DNA from: Sedimentisphaerales bacterium
GTDB taxonomy: Bacteria > Planctomycetota > Phycisphaerae > Sedimentisphaerales > SM23-30
Assembly (NCBI GenBank): GCA_030634605.1
Contig: DAOWAK010000038.1
Location: 1 to 8,036, forward strand
Reading direction: 5' to 3'
DNA: 8,036 nucleotides
Under the pieces are notes generated by a model, which saw only the letters and a program-made list of their open reading frames with translations, searched no databases and had not been told where the DNA came from. The position numbers and the translations under genes are program-made. Shown here one piece after another: positions 1-6,182 of the stretch (its first letter is position 1; every line of letters starts with the position of its first letter).

Positions 1-31
1 AACCTTGTTACCCACCCTACCGTGCTAAACG

Positions 32-75
32 AATTCCAAGGCGACCATGCTCAAGAGTACTTGAACATGCCACCC
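32..75. repeat. 44-bp direct repeat with hairpin core, left copy
   Basis: This segment matches 6183-6226 over its full 44 bases except for a 4-base block at 41-44 (gcga here, taaa there) and one base near position 65. The core is an inverted repeat of 10-base arms (46-55 and 60-69) around the loop AGTA. In this copy one arm base is changed (TTGAACATG instead of TTGAGCATG), giving one mismatch in the stem. It lies about 40 bases beyond the stop of the wecA-like gene, so it could also affect transcript ends, but no T-run follows it. Both copies have the same orientation. Confidence 0.8.
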
Positions 76-116
76 TGCGGAGTAATGATGTGAGGTTGTG
101 TATGGGGGGAAGGTAG

Positions 117-1328
117 TCAGGTTTTTTTGTCAGGGGAGTCTTGGGGGGCTTCTTTAATCCACATTTTGAGGAATCCTCCACGCCAGGTGACGGCTGCGGA
201 AGTTGCGACAACTATCAGGAAGACCAGCAGGCTGTAGCGAAAGCGTAGTTGGCTTACCAGGATGCCGGTTAAGGCGTAGAGGGCGGCTAAGCCGTAGCTG
301 ATCGCTACCACGGTTTTGAGCGGGTTTCCGCGGTCCATGAGTTGGTCGTAAATGTGTCCGCGGTCGGAGGCAAAGAGTGGTCGTTTGTTGATGAAACGCC
401 GGGCCAGAGCGACGGCGGTGTCGAGTATGGGCATGCCGAAAACGACAATCGCACCAATGGTCCAGCCGCCGATTTTTTCGGCAAAAAGCAGCATCAAAGC
501 TCCGGCGATGAAGCCGAGCAGCATACTTCCGGCGTCGCCCATGAATATTCGGGCGGGGTGTAGGTTCATGGGTAGGAATCCGAGAGTTCCGCCGACCAGG
601 GCCAGGCAAAGAATCAGGCGGACGGGATCGCCGACGGGGCTGTGTCCCCAGCTGGCCAGGCCCCAGGCGACCAGGAAAAAAGCGATGGCGATGATGGCGG
701 TGACGCCGGCGCAAAGACCATCAAGGCCGTCGAGCAGGTTGAGGCTGTTGGTGGCACCGAGGATGAAGAACAAAACGATGGGCACGGCAAGAATAAATTC
801 AATGGTTGCGGGCAATTCCATCCCCACGGTGTTAAACAACTGTCCGAGGTTGGGCCTGACGCCGACAGCAACGAGAGCGGCGGCGGCGAGTGCCTGGCCG
901 AGAAATTTTTTGCGGGGTCGGATGTCGTAAATGTCATCGAGTACGCCGACGACACAAGCGATAATTGCGCCCAGGGCAACTCCCGAGAGAATGAGCCAGT
1001 CGGGACAGCGTCCGAAAAAGCCGAGATGCTGTTCATTTGCCAGATTTGGCAGGGCGGGCTGTTGTTTGAGCAGGATGTAGAAGCCGACGGCAAGTCCGGC
1101 GAGTAAGCCGAGCAGGATTCCGATGCCGCCCAGGTAAGCGGTGGGATGGGAATGAGTTTTGACGTCCTGATCGGGCAGGTCAACGATATTGAAACGGAGG
1201 GCGAATTTTCGGCACAGGGGAGTTGCTATAACGGCGACCAGAAAAGCTACCGGGAAAATCGGCCAATACCGGGCGATAATTTCAGCTGGAGATATTTCAG
1301 AACCAAATAGCATTGCCAGAATATTCAT
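117..1328 (-). CDS. wecA: MraY/WecA-family polyprenyl-phosphate GlcNAc-1-phosphate transferase
   Basis: A 403-residue polytopic phosphoglycosyl transferase of glycosyltransferase family 4. The family transfers a sugar phosphate (usually GlcNAc-1-P from UDP-GlcNAc) to undecaprenyl phosphate at the inner membrane and so starts O-antigen, teichoic acid or exopolysaccharide synthesis. Visible motifs in order: an early DLPDQDVKTHSHPTAYLGG stretch (about 50-68); the metal-binding pair D131-D132 in GVLDDIYD; NSLNLLDGLDGL (194-205) with the expected Asn and Asp residues; PARIFMGDAGS (258-268) with D265; and DRGHIYDQL (322-330), matching the cytosolic loop with the family histidine. About ten or eleven hydrophobic segments fit the family, and the length is typical for WecA/TagO. 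The ATG at 1328 is the first in frame before the first membrane segment; no Shine-Dalgarno is visible. It is last in the minus-strand block, 197 bases after the ATP-grasp gene. The exact sugar cannot be read from sequence; MraY itself is less likely because no cell-wall genes are nearby. The symbol is by similarity (wecA/tagO-like). Confidence 0.93.
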   Translation of the reverse strand: MNILAMLFGSEISPAEIIARYWPIFPVAFLVAVIATPLCRKFALRFNIVDLPDQDVKTHSHPTAYLGGIGILLGLLAGLAVGFYILLKQQPALPNLANEQHLGFFGRCPDWLILSGVALGAIIACVVGVLDDIYDIRPRKKFLGQALAAAALVAVGVRPNLGQLFNTVGMELPATIEFILAVPIVLFFILGATNSLNLLDGLDGLCAGVTAIIAIAFFLVAWGLASWGHSPVGDPVRLILCLALVGGTLGFLPMNLHPARIFMGDAGSMLLGFIAGALMLLFAEKIGGWTIGAIVVFGMPILDTAVALARRFINKRPLFASDRGHIYDQLMDRGNPLKTVVAISYGLAALYALTGILVSQLRFRYSLLVFLIVVATSAAVTWRGGFLKMWIKEAPQDSPDKKT

Positions 1329-1355
1329 TTAATTGCTCAAAAAAGGTATTGTAAA

Positions 1356-1511
1356 TGTTCACGGAATAATTTAGCCATGAAGCTCATGAAGAAAGGCAGC
1401 CACAGAGGGCACAGAGAACACAGAGAATTTTAGTTTTGAATTTATTTTCATGGTTTTTATGAAATTTTATAGCTGAATCTGAGTAGTCCGTTGAAAATTT
1501 CTTCTGTGAAC
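1356..1511. repeat. Intergenic repeat module with GTTCAC/GTGAAC ends (copy A)
   Basis: The gap between the ATP-grasp and wecA-like genes begins with TGTTCACGG (1356-1364) and ends with TTCTGTGAAC (1502-1511), so GTTCAC and GTGAAC form inverted ends about 156 bases apart. Inside are a three-unit tandem repeat (1401-1427), two close CATGAAG units (1376-1382 and 1385-1391) and a small TTTCAT/ATGAAA inverted repeat (1446-1464). A second module with the same end motifs, in the same orientation, is at 5502-5610. No open reading frame of note is present. It looks like a non-coding dispersed element; that it is mobile is inference. Confidence 0.5.
1401..1427. repeat. CACAGAGNN x3 tandem repeat, 9-base period
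   Basis: Three consecutive 9-base units begin with CACAGAG at 1401, 1410 and 1419 and differ only in the last two bases (GG, AA, AA). Similar CACAGAG-rich runs are, from general knowledge, common dispersed intergenic repeats in environmental bacterial genomes such as planctomycetes. It lies inside the larger module at 1356-1511. Confidence 0.75.
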
Positions 1512-1525
1512 GGTTAATAAGTTTT

Positions 1526-2506
1526 TTATTTTTGAAACCAGATTGATTCATCATAGCGTAACATCATCAGCCCTTCACGCCAGCGGGAGGGGTCGATGTG
1601 TGGATTTTGTCCGAGCCACATTTGGAGTAGCCAGCGGGGGAAATTTGCCCCGGCTTTGATGGCGAGTGGTACGCCGCCGCCGAAGCGGGGGTTGATTTCG
1701 ATAATTTTGACTTGGTCGTCGTCGGTTAAGAAGCACTGAATGGTGATGATGCCGGGTCCGGCTTTTAGGGTTTGGATGAGATTTTGACAGAGCTGCATGA
1801 TTTGGGGGTGTTTTACGGTGACGGCTTTGCTGACTTCACCGGCGCGGACCTCTATGCGGCGACGAGGGACGGTGCAGCGAACGTTTCCGTCGAAATCCAC
1901 CAGTACATCAACGGTATATTCCTGGCCGATGACGAATTCCTGGACGATGCAATTGGGTACGTGGCGGGAATAGAAGCGGAGCTCGTCGCGATTGTGGGCG
2001 ATGTAGTTTCCACGGCTGGCGTGGCCGTCCCAGGGTTTGAGGAAGCAGGGGAACTGGGGGTGGGTTTGTCGGAGGGCCTGGCGGGCGGAGATGGTTTTGG
2101 GAGTGTCGAAGCCATGTTTTTTGAGGAATTGGTAGGTGAGGCGTTTGTCCTGGCAGATTTCGACGACTTTGGGTTTTGAGATCAGAGCGGTGCAGCCGGT
2201 GCGGGCGAGTTTTGTGCGCTGCCGGGCCCAGATGGCCAGGTCGAGATCGACCGTCGGGATGAGCAGGTCAACTTTTTCGTGTTTGATGATGGAAAGCATT
2301 TCGCGGGAGTAGCCGGGATCGGAGACGCGTTTGGCGACGTATTTACGATCGCAACACTGCAGGGCCGGGGAGAATTCGTCAGAATCGGCACCGACGATGC
2401 TGGCGTTCAGACCCAGTTGGCGAGCGGTCCGGCGGAAGCTGTTGAGCAGGACGACCCTTCTGCCGACGCAGGGGAAAAAAATTATGATCTTTTTTTTCTT
2501 GGCCAT
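1526..2506 (-). CDS. ATP-grasp ligase of the carbamoyl-phosphate synthase/PylC-like type
   Basis: A 326-residue soluble protein with an ATP-grasp fold. Such enzymes use ATP to activate a carboxylate as an acyl phosphate and join it to an amine or similar nucleophile. The N-terminal part (about 6-115) resembles the pre-ATP-grasp domain, with the nucleotide-fold start KIIIFFPCVGRRVVLL and the strand-end segment LLIPTVDLDL. The ATP-grasp core follows: FPCFLKPWDGHASRGN (152-167) with the ATP-binding lysine K157; VQEFVIGQEYTVDVLVD (188-204) with adenine-side E190 and E196; and the metal-binding end KIIEINPRFGGGVPLA (267-282) with E270, N272 and R274. These residues appear intact, so it should be active. 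The ATG at 2506 directly precedes a lysine-rich start; no Shine-Dalgarno is visible. It sits 306 bases after asnB. Short proteins of this type, often labelled carbamoyl-phosphate synthase large subunit-like, occur in polysaccharide loci. The substrate is unknown; joining an amino acid or amine to a glycan precursor is inference. Confidence 0.88.
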   Translation of the reverse strand: MAKKKKIIIFFPCVGRRVVLLNSFRRTARQLGLNASIVGADSDEFSPALQCCDRKYVAKRVSDPGYSREMLSIIKHEKVDLLIPTVDLDLAIWARQRTKLARTGCTALISKPKVVEICQDKRLTYQFLKKHGFDTPKTISARQALRQTHPQFPCFLKPWDGHASRGNYIAHNRDELRFYSRHVPNCIVQEFVIGQEYTVDVLVDFDGNVRCTVPRRRIEVRAGEVSKAVTVKHPQIMQLCQNLIQTLKAGPGIITIQCFLTDDDQVKIIEINPRFGGGVPLAIKAGANFPRWLLQMWLGQNPHIDPSRWREGLMMLRYDESIWFQK

Positions 2507-2752
2507 TATTTTTTGTGCTGAAAACCGTGACTTTACTATTTTGTGTCAGTTAGCGGACTATTGGTTGTTGTCAATCGGTTAAATTCTATAGTTACGGACA
2601 TTTATGCTATCGGAAATATCCGGCGGCGAGTTTGTATCATAACAAATTCCTGCCCGCGGGCCAAACAGAGATTGTAGAAATTGTCAGGTCCAATAATCTT
2701 GGCCAAGAATTCCTCATGTGGTATATATTTTTGACCTCGACTGGTCAAGCCT
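2507..2752. other. Intergenic stretch upstream of the ATP-grasp gene
   Basis: Together with the hairpin repeat that follows, this forms the 306-base gap between asnB and the ATP-grasp gene. No convincing reading frame or RNA gene is seen. On the minus strand a perfect TTGACA (2574 down to 2569) could be a -35 box for the ATP-grasp gene, but no good -10 box stands 16 to 18 bases after it, so no promoter is called. The sequence AGGTCCAATAAT at 2696-2707 resembles the 13-base repeat AGGTCCGATAACT found at 5923 and 6136. Confidence 0.4.
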
Positions 2753-2784
2753 AAATACTGGATTCCCGCCTTCGCGGGAATGAC
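2753..2784. repeat. CTGGAT-type palindromic dispersed repeat, copy 1
   Basis: A perfect 8-base stem, ATTCCCGC (2762-2769) with GCGGGAAT (2774-2781), closes a CTTC loop. The frame AAAT-A/G-CTGGAT before and ATGAC after the palindrome is shared with 5660-5692, while the stem bases differ between copies. The hairpin stands about 30 bases beyond the asnB stop and may help end or stabilise that transcript, but there is no T-run as in an intrinsic terminator. Similar TTCCCGC/GCGGGAA units are known as widespread dispersed repeats. Confidence 0.7.
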
Positions 2785-2812
2785 CCACCCGGCAAAAGTG
2801 TTACTATGTTGT

Positions 2813-4735
2813 TTATTGCCGCAAATCTATGTATTTTCGGTGCCAGAGTTCGAGCATGAGCAGGGACCAGAGTCGGTGGCCGTGGTCGGCGCGTTTTTGG
2901 TCGTTTTCTTTGAGGAGGTTTTCAATGGCGGGGCGGTTGAAATATCCTCTTTGCAGGGCGCGGCGGCTGAGGACGGTGTCGGTAAAGATTTCGTGCAGTT
3001 CGTGTCGGAACCAGTTGCCGACGGGGACGCCGAAGCCCAGTTTTTTGCGGCGGAGAATATTTTCGGGTAGTGAGTTGCGATAAGTGCGGCGTAAAATCCG
3101 TTTACCCAGGCGACCGTTGTGTCGGAAGTGGGTGGGTAAGGAATGGGCCAGTTCCATGAGTTTGTGGTCCTGGAAGGGGCTGCGTAGTTCGAGGGCGGTG
3201 CTCATGCCGGCGCGGTCGATTTTGGTGTTGATGTCGCCGGGCAGATAGTTGGAGGCGTCGGATTGCATGGCCTGGTGTATCAGTTGGGCAGAAGTGGTGG
3301 CGCCGGCAGAAGGGGATTTGAAATCATTGGCGTAATGCTGCCAGAGTTGGTTGGTTGAGAAATTGTTCGAGGCAAAGTTGGGGGAGCAGAGGGTTTCTAT
3401 GAGTGCGGGATCGAAAACGGCCATCCATTTGAGGTAGCGTTGGTGGGGGGGCAGGTTGGCGCCGGCGAGGAGGCGTTTGAGTCGATCGAGGCGGGCGTGA
3501 TGTTCGGAGGCGGGGAGCTTTTGCCAGAATTTTCGTTGGGCGAGCCAGCGAAGGAGAGAATTGTTGTTTATTTTTTCGGTGAGATGGAGGGCGCGGTAGC
3601 GGTCGTACCCGCCGAAACATTCGTCGCCGCCATCGCCGCTTAGGGCAACGGTTACGCGTGAGCGGGCCAATTGGGAAAGGTGCCAGGTGGGCAGGGCGGA
3701 GGAATCGGCGAAGGGTTCATCGTAATATGAACAGAGTTTTTCGACGGTTTCGGCGCAGTTGGGTTGGACGATGTGTTCGGCGTGATCGCAGTTGAACTTT
3801 TGGGCGACCTGAGCAGCGTAGGGTAATTCGTTGTAAAGGTCCTGTTCGAAGCCGATGGAGCAGGTTTTTACGGGGTGGTCGGTGGCTTGGCTCATCAGGG
3901 CTACGATGATGGCGGAGTCGAGTCCGCCGGAGAGAAAGGCGCCGAGGGGGACATCGCTGATCATTCTCATGCGTACGGCGTGAGAGAGTTCTTCGTGTAC
4001 GGCTTGTTGGGCGTCTTCGAAGGAGCCGTTGAAAGTTGGTTCGGCGGGCAGGGACCAGTAGCGTTGGGGGGTTGCGGAGGAGAAGTTTTTGCAGTCGATG
4101 ATCAGGCTGTGGGGGGGGGGGAGTTGTTTGATGTTGGCGAAAGCAGTTTGGGGGTGAGGGACGTATTGGAGTAAGAGGTATTGCATTATGGCTGCGGTGT
4201 CGGGATTGCGGGGGAAGTTTTCGGTTTGGAGGATGGCTTTGGGTTGTGAGGCGAAGATGAAGCGGCCCTGGTGGGTGGAGTAATATAAGGGTTTTTGTCC
4301 CAGTCGGTCGCGGGCGAGGAACAAAGACTGGTTGTTCTGGTCCCAGATGGCCAGGGCGAACATGCCGCGGAGGTGTTCGAGGCAGTGGGTGCCGAATTCT
4401 TCGTAGAGATGGATGATTACTTCGGTGTCGCTGTGGGATTTGAAGCGGTGTCCGCGTTGTTCGAGGTCGGAGCGGAGTTGTTCGAAATTGTAGCATTCGC
4501 CGTTGTAGCAGATCCAGATGGATTGATCTTCGTTGGACATGGGCTGGTGGCCGGTTTCGAGGTCGATGATGGAGAGCCGGCGATGGGCCAATCCGCAGCG
4601 TTGGGATGTCTGGTCAAGGTAGAATCCTGAATCGTCCGGCCCGCGATGGGCCAGAACGGCAGCCATGCGCTCAAGCTGGCTGAGGCTGACCGGTTGATCG
4701 GTGTCGAAATGAATTATTCCCGCTATGCCGCACAA
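2813..4735 (-). CDS. asnB: Glutamine-hydrolysing asparagine synthetase-type amidotransferase
   Basis: A 640-residue class II glutamine amidotransferase joined to an ATP-dependent synthetase. Members take ammonia from glutamine and transfer it to an AMP-activated carboxylate; in polysaccharide loci the acceptor may be a sugar acid rather than aspartate. The N-terminal domain begins MCGIAGI with nucleophile C2 and has AHRRLSIIDL (50-59), YNGECYNF (77-84; usually YNGEIYN) and SDTE (102-105). The synthetase domain has the PP-loop SGGLDS (269-274), ALSGDGGDECFGGY (364-377) and a long conserved segment ending in DINTKIDRAGMSTALELRSP (501-520). All key residues look intact and the length fits AsnB. 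The start is TTG at 4735: C2 must follow the initiator, and an in-frame TGA lies two codons upstream, so no other start is possible. A GGAG site stands 10 bases upstream, inside the end of the previous gene, 7 bases away, indicating translational coupling. An 11-base C-run on the coding strand (4111-4121) lies in the linker between domains. True acceptor unknown. Confidence 0.93.
   Translation of the reverse strand: MCGIAGIIHFDTDQPVSLSQLERMAAVLAHRGPDDSGFYLDQTSQRCGLAHRRLSIIDLETGHQPMSNEDQSIWICYNGECYNFEQLRSDLEQRGHRFKSHSDTEVIIHLYEEFGTHCLEHLRGMFALAIWDQNNQSLFLARDRLGQKPLYYSTHQGRFIFASQPKAILQTENFPRNPDTAAIMQYLLLQYVPHPQTAFANIKQLPPPHSLIIDCKNFSSATPQRYWSLPAEPTFNGSFEDAQQAVHEELSHAVRMRMISDVPLGAFLSGGLDSAIIVALMSQATDHPVKTCSIGFEQDLYNELPYAAQVAQKFNCDHAEHIVQPNCAETVEKLCSYYDEPFADSSALPTWHLSQLARSRVTVALSGDGGDECFGGYDRYRALHLTEKINNNSLLRWLAQRKFWQKLPASEHHARLDRLKRLLAGANLPPHQRYLKWMAVFDPALIETLCSPNFASNNFSTNQLWQHYANDFKSPSAGATTSAQLIHQAMQSDASNYLPGDINTKIDRAGMSTALELRSPFQDHKLMELAHSLPTHFRHNGRLGKRILRRTYRNSLPENILRRKKLGFGVPVGNWFRHELHEIFTDTVLSRRALQRGYFNRPAIENLLKENDQKRADHGHRLWSLLMLELWHRKYIDLRQ
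4111..4121. repeat. Homopolymer G11/C11 tract inside asnB
   Basis: Eleven consecutive G on the plus strand (C on the coding strand) encode part of the segment QLPPPHS, about residues 204-210. Many AsnB proteins have LPPGH here, so the third proline is unusual. Gain or loss of one base would shift the frame after the glutaminase domain and before the PP-loop, removing the synthetase domain. Confidence 0.9.
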
Positions 4736-4742
4736 AGATCAG

Positions 4743-5441
4743 TTACTCCGTTGGTGTCCATGTGTCTTGATTTTTGGAAAACTTTTTTTCATAAATATCT
4801 TTCGGGCGGAAGAAACCGAAGAGGGTCAGAAAAAGGATTTTAGCGTCAAAGAGGAGTGACTGGTTTTCAACGTATTTAACGTCGAGTTCGAGTTTTTCTT
4901 CGATGGTAAGGCTGCCGCGGCCACTGATTTGGGCGAGTCCGGTGAGTCCGGGTTTAACTTCGAGCCGGCGTTGCTGGCGAGGGTTCCATTGCTGAGCCTG
5001 GGCGACATAAAGGGGTCGGGGGCCTACCAGTGACATATTGCCCTTGAGAACGTTCCACAACTGGGGTAGTTCGTCGAGCGAGCTGGCGCGGAGTGAGCGT
5101 CCGAGGTGGGTGAGTCTGGGGTCGGTGCCGGTTTTCGGTGAAGGGCCGAAGGGATTGGTATCGGTTTTCATGGTTCGGAATTTGTAGAGTACGAAGGGGT
5201 GGAGGTTTTTTCCGGCGCGCTGTTGGGAGAAGATTACGCCCGGTCCGGAGGTAATGCGAATAATCAGGGCAACAATTGCGGTGATCAGGATTGCCAAAGG
5301 GCTTACCAGCAGTATGGCAACAATGTCCATGAATCTTTTAATAAATCGTGCTGATCGGTTCATAAAGTCATTTTCGGCAAGGCGGGGGCAGTATTCAAGC
5401 ATAATCAGCCAATTAGAGTGAACAGGACCAATAAAAATCAC
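4743..5441 (-). CDS. Monotopic sugar-phosphate transferase (bacterial sugar transferase family)
   Basis: A protein of up to 232 residues in the PglC/WbaP-C-terminal-type phosphoglycosyl transferase family, which moves a sugar phosphate from a UDP-sugar to undecaprenyl phosphate at the inner face of the membrane. Motifs in order: KRFMDI (35-40) leading into the reentrant membrane helix (about 38-63, with P48); FSQQRAGKNL (71-80); YKFRTM (86-91); RLTHLGRSLRASSLDELPQL (109-128) with the catalytic pair D123-E124; NMSLVGPRPL (135-144); VKPGLTGLAQISGRG (162-176); and a final LDVKYVENQSLLFDAKI segment. The short length shows the minimal form, without the extra N-terminal helices of WbaP. The 5441 start is GTG without a Shine-Dalgarno site; ATG codons at 5402 and 5363 are alternatives, and the one at 5363 (residue 27) still keeps the whole family domain, so the start is uncertain. 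It leads the minus-strand block and is coupled to asnB. The sugar cannot be predicted. Confidence 0.93.
   Translation of the reverse strand: MIFIGPVHSNWLIMLEYCPRLAENDFMNRSARFIKRFMDIVAILLVSPLAILITAIVALIIRITSGPGVIFSQQRAGKNLHPFVLYKFRTMKTDTNPFGPSPKTGTDPRLTHLGRSLRASSLDELPQLWNVLKGNMSLVGPRPLYVAQAQQWNPRQQRRLEVKPGLTGLAQISGRGSLTIEEKLELDVKYVENQSLLFDAKILFLTLFGFFRPKDIYEKKFSKNQDTWTPTE
4746..4749 (-). promoter_or_regulatory. Ribosome binding site of asnB
   Basis: GGAG on the minus strand stands 10 bases before the TTG start of asnB, within the last codons of the sugar transferase gene. It supports the TTG start and translational coupling. The other genes in the window show no comparable site. Confidence 0.65.
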
Positions 5442-5501
5442 GTATATAAGCGTGTGAGAATCACCAAATAGTTACTGTTGCGAAAGACGTTTTTTTGTAA
5501 G

Positions 5502-5610
5502 TGTTCACGGTAATCAAGATGAAACCGCCGATAGACGCCGATGAACGCGGATTTTTGTGTCCATCAGGGACTTTTGGCGGTGACATCAGAGTTATTTATT
5601 TCTGTGAACA
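5502..5610. repeat. Intergenic repeat module with TGTTCAC/GTGAACA ends (copy B)
   Basis: This 109-base segment begins TGTTCACGG (5502-5510) and ends TTCTGTGAACA (5600-5610). Its ends form a perfect 7-base inverted repeat, and the left 9 and right 10 bases also occur at the ends of the module at 1356-1511. The interior differs: it carries a 10-base tandem triplet (5526-5555) and an ACCGCC/GGCGGT inverted pair (5524-5529 and 5576-5581). No coding potential is seen. Confidence 0.5.
5526..5555. repeat. CGCCGATNNN x3 tandem repeat, 10-base period
   Basis: Three units start at 5526, 5536 and 5546 (CGCCGAT, CGCCGAT, CGCGGAT), each followed by three variable bases. Runs of this kind (a CGC-GAT core every 9-10 bases) are, from general knowledge, common dispersed intergenic repeats in environmental bacterial genomes. 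Confidence 0.7.
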
Positions 5611-5659
5611 TTTATAAACATGCAAATTTGCACATTAGCGAAAGCCGGTTTATAGTCTG

Positions 5660-5692
5660 AAATGCTGGATGCCCGATCGAGTCGGGCATGAC
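5660..5692. repeat. CTGGAT-type palindromic dispersed repeat, copy 2
   Basis: A perfect 8-base stem, ATGCCCGA (5669-5676) with TCGGGCAT (5682-5689), encloses a 5-base loop. The flanks AAATGCTGGAT and ATGAC match those of the repeat at 2753-2784, and the stem differs by paired changes (ATTCCCGC/GCGGGAAT there), so the palindrome is conserved rather than the sequence. Confidence 0.7.
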
Positions 5693-5745
5693 AAGTCGAA
5701 TCGGTCGATTTGAGTAATATAGATGGAAACTGTTCAGGTAATCAG

Positions 5746-5767
5746 GATAGAAACTTTCTTTTCTATC
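5746..5767. repeat. Hairpin GATAGAAA/TTTCTATC
   Basis: A perfect 8-base inverted repeat with a 6-base loop. The outer flanks ATCA and TGAT add partial further pairing. No T-run follows, and no gene ends here, so a terminator role is not supported. Confidence 0.5.
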
Positions 5768-5834
5768 TGGTGATCTTGTTCCGGCAGGGTAGGTGCAGGA
5801 ACCTTTTTTTCACTATCGAAAACTGCGGTTAACC

Positions 5835-5857
5835 ATTATCGCAGCTTTGCCGATAAT
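5835..5857. repeat. Hairpin ATTATCG/CGATAAT
   Basis: A perfect 7-base stem (5835-5841 with 5851-5857) with a 9-base loop. It belongs to a dense series of inverted repeats that continues to about 5951. Confidence 0.45.
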
Positions 5858-5876
5858 ACTGTTATTAAAGCAGTTA

Positions 5877-5901
5877 CTGTCGTTTTTTCACATTGCGACA
5901 G
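5877..5901. repeat. Hairpin CTGTCG/CGACAG
   Basis: A 6-base stem (5877-5882 with 5896-5901) spans a T-rich loop. It is followed at once by a second small stem, AGGCT (5902-5906) with AGCCT (5916-5920). The T-run is in the loop rather than after the stem, so it is not an intrinsic terminator. Confidence 0.4.
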
Positions 5902-5922
5902 AGGCTGGAAAATATAGCCTGG

Positions 5923-5935
5923 AGGTCCGATAACT
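5923..5935 (+). repeat. 13-base direct repeat AGGTCCGATAACT, copy 1
   Basis: An exact 13-base match to 6136-6148, same orientation, 213 bases apart. GTCCGA within this copy (5925-5930) also pairs with TCGGAC at 5946-5951. Confidence 0.6.
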
Positions 5936-6135
5936 ATGCATTTAGTCGGACACAAGGGTGAGATAATCGGTGTACCGTTTTTCTGGTTGGTTTTTTGGAC
6001 TTGTTGTTGGGATTTTCAGAGTAAATCAGGCAGCCAAAAACCAAAATCAGAACCAGGCGAGAAACAGCGTAATATCTTGTAGTTAAAAGGATTACGTTAA
6101 TTTTTAGCGGTAACTGACGGGGACGGAGTGCGCCC

Positions 6136-6148
6136 AGGTCCGATAACT
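6136..6148 (+). repeat. 13-base direct repeat AGGTCCGATAACT, copy 2
   Basis: An exact match to 5923-5935. It lies 35 bases before the right copy of the 44-base repeat. The two copies bracket about 200 bases without a recognisable gene. Confidence 0.6.
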
Positions 6149-6182
6149 GACCACGGTATTTCATAAATAACAGGACCAAGCA

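Noticed and set aside
17..211. 64-codon minus-strand frame overlapping the end of the wecA-like gene
   Set aside because: Its C-terminal part is the translated left 44-base repeat (again ACSSTLEHG), and the rest overlaps the wecA-like coding region in another frame.
352..930. 192-codon plus-strand frame opposite the wecA-like gene
   Set aside because: It is antisense to a gene with intact family motifs; the composition is that of a shadow frame (rich in R, A, P).
1401..1427. CRISPR array
   Set aside because: The repeated units are only 9 bases with 2-base variable parts; there are no spacers and no cas genes.
2762..2781. Intrinsic terminator of asnB
   Set aside because: The stem is good, but no T-run follows on the minus strand, and the same unit occurs elsewhere away from a gene end.
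5436..5475. TATATA-like -10 box just upstream of the sugar transferase GTG
   Set aside because: No -35 box at a suitable distance; a start there would also leave the GTG codon at or before the transcript start.
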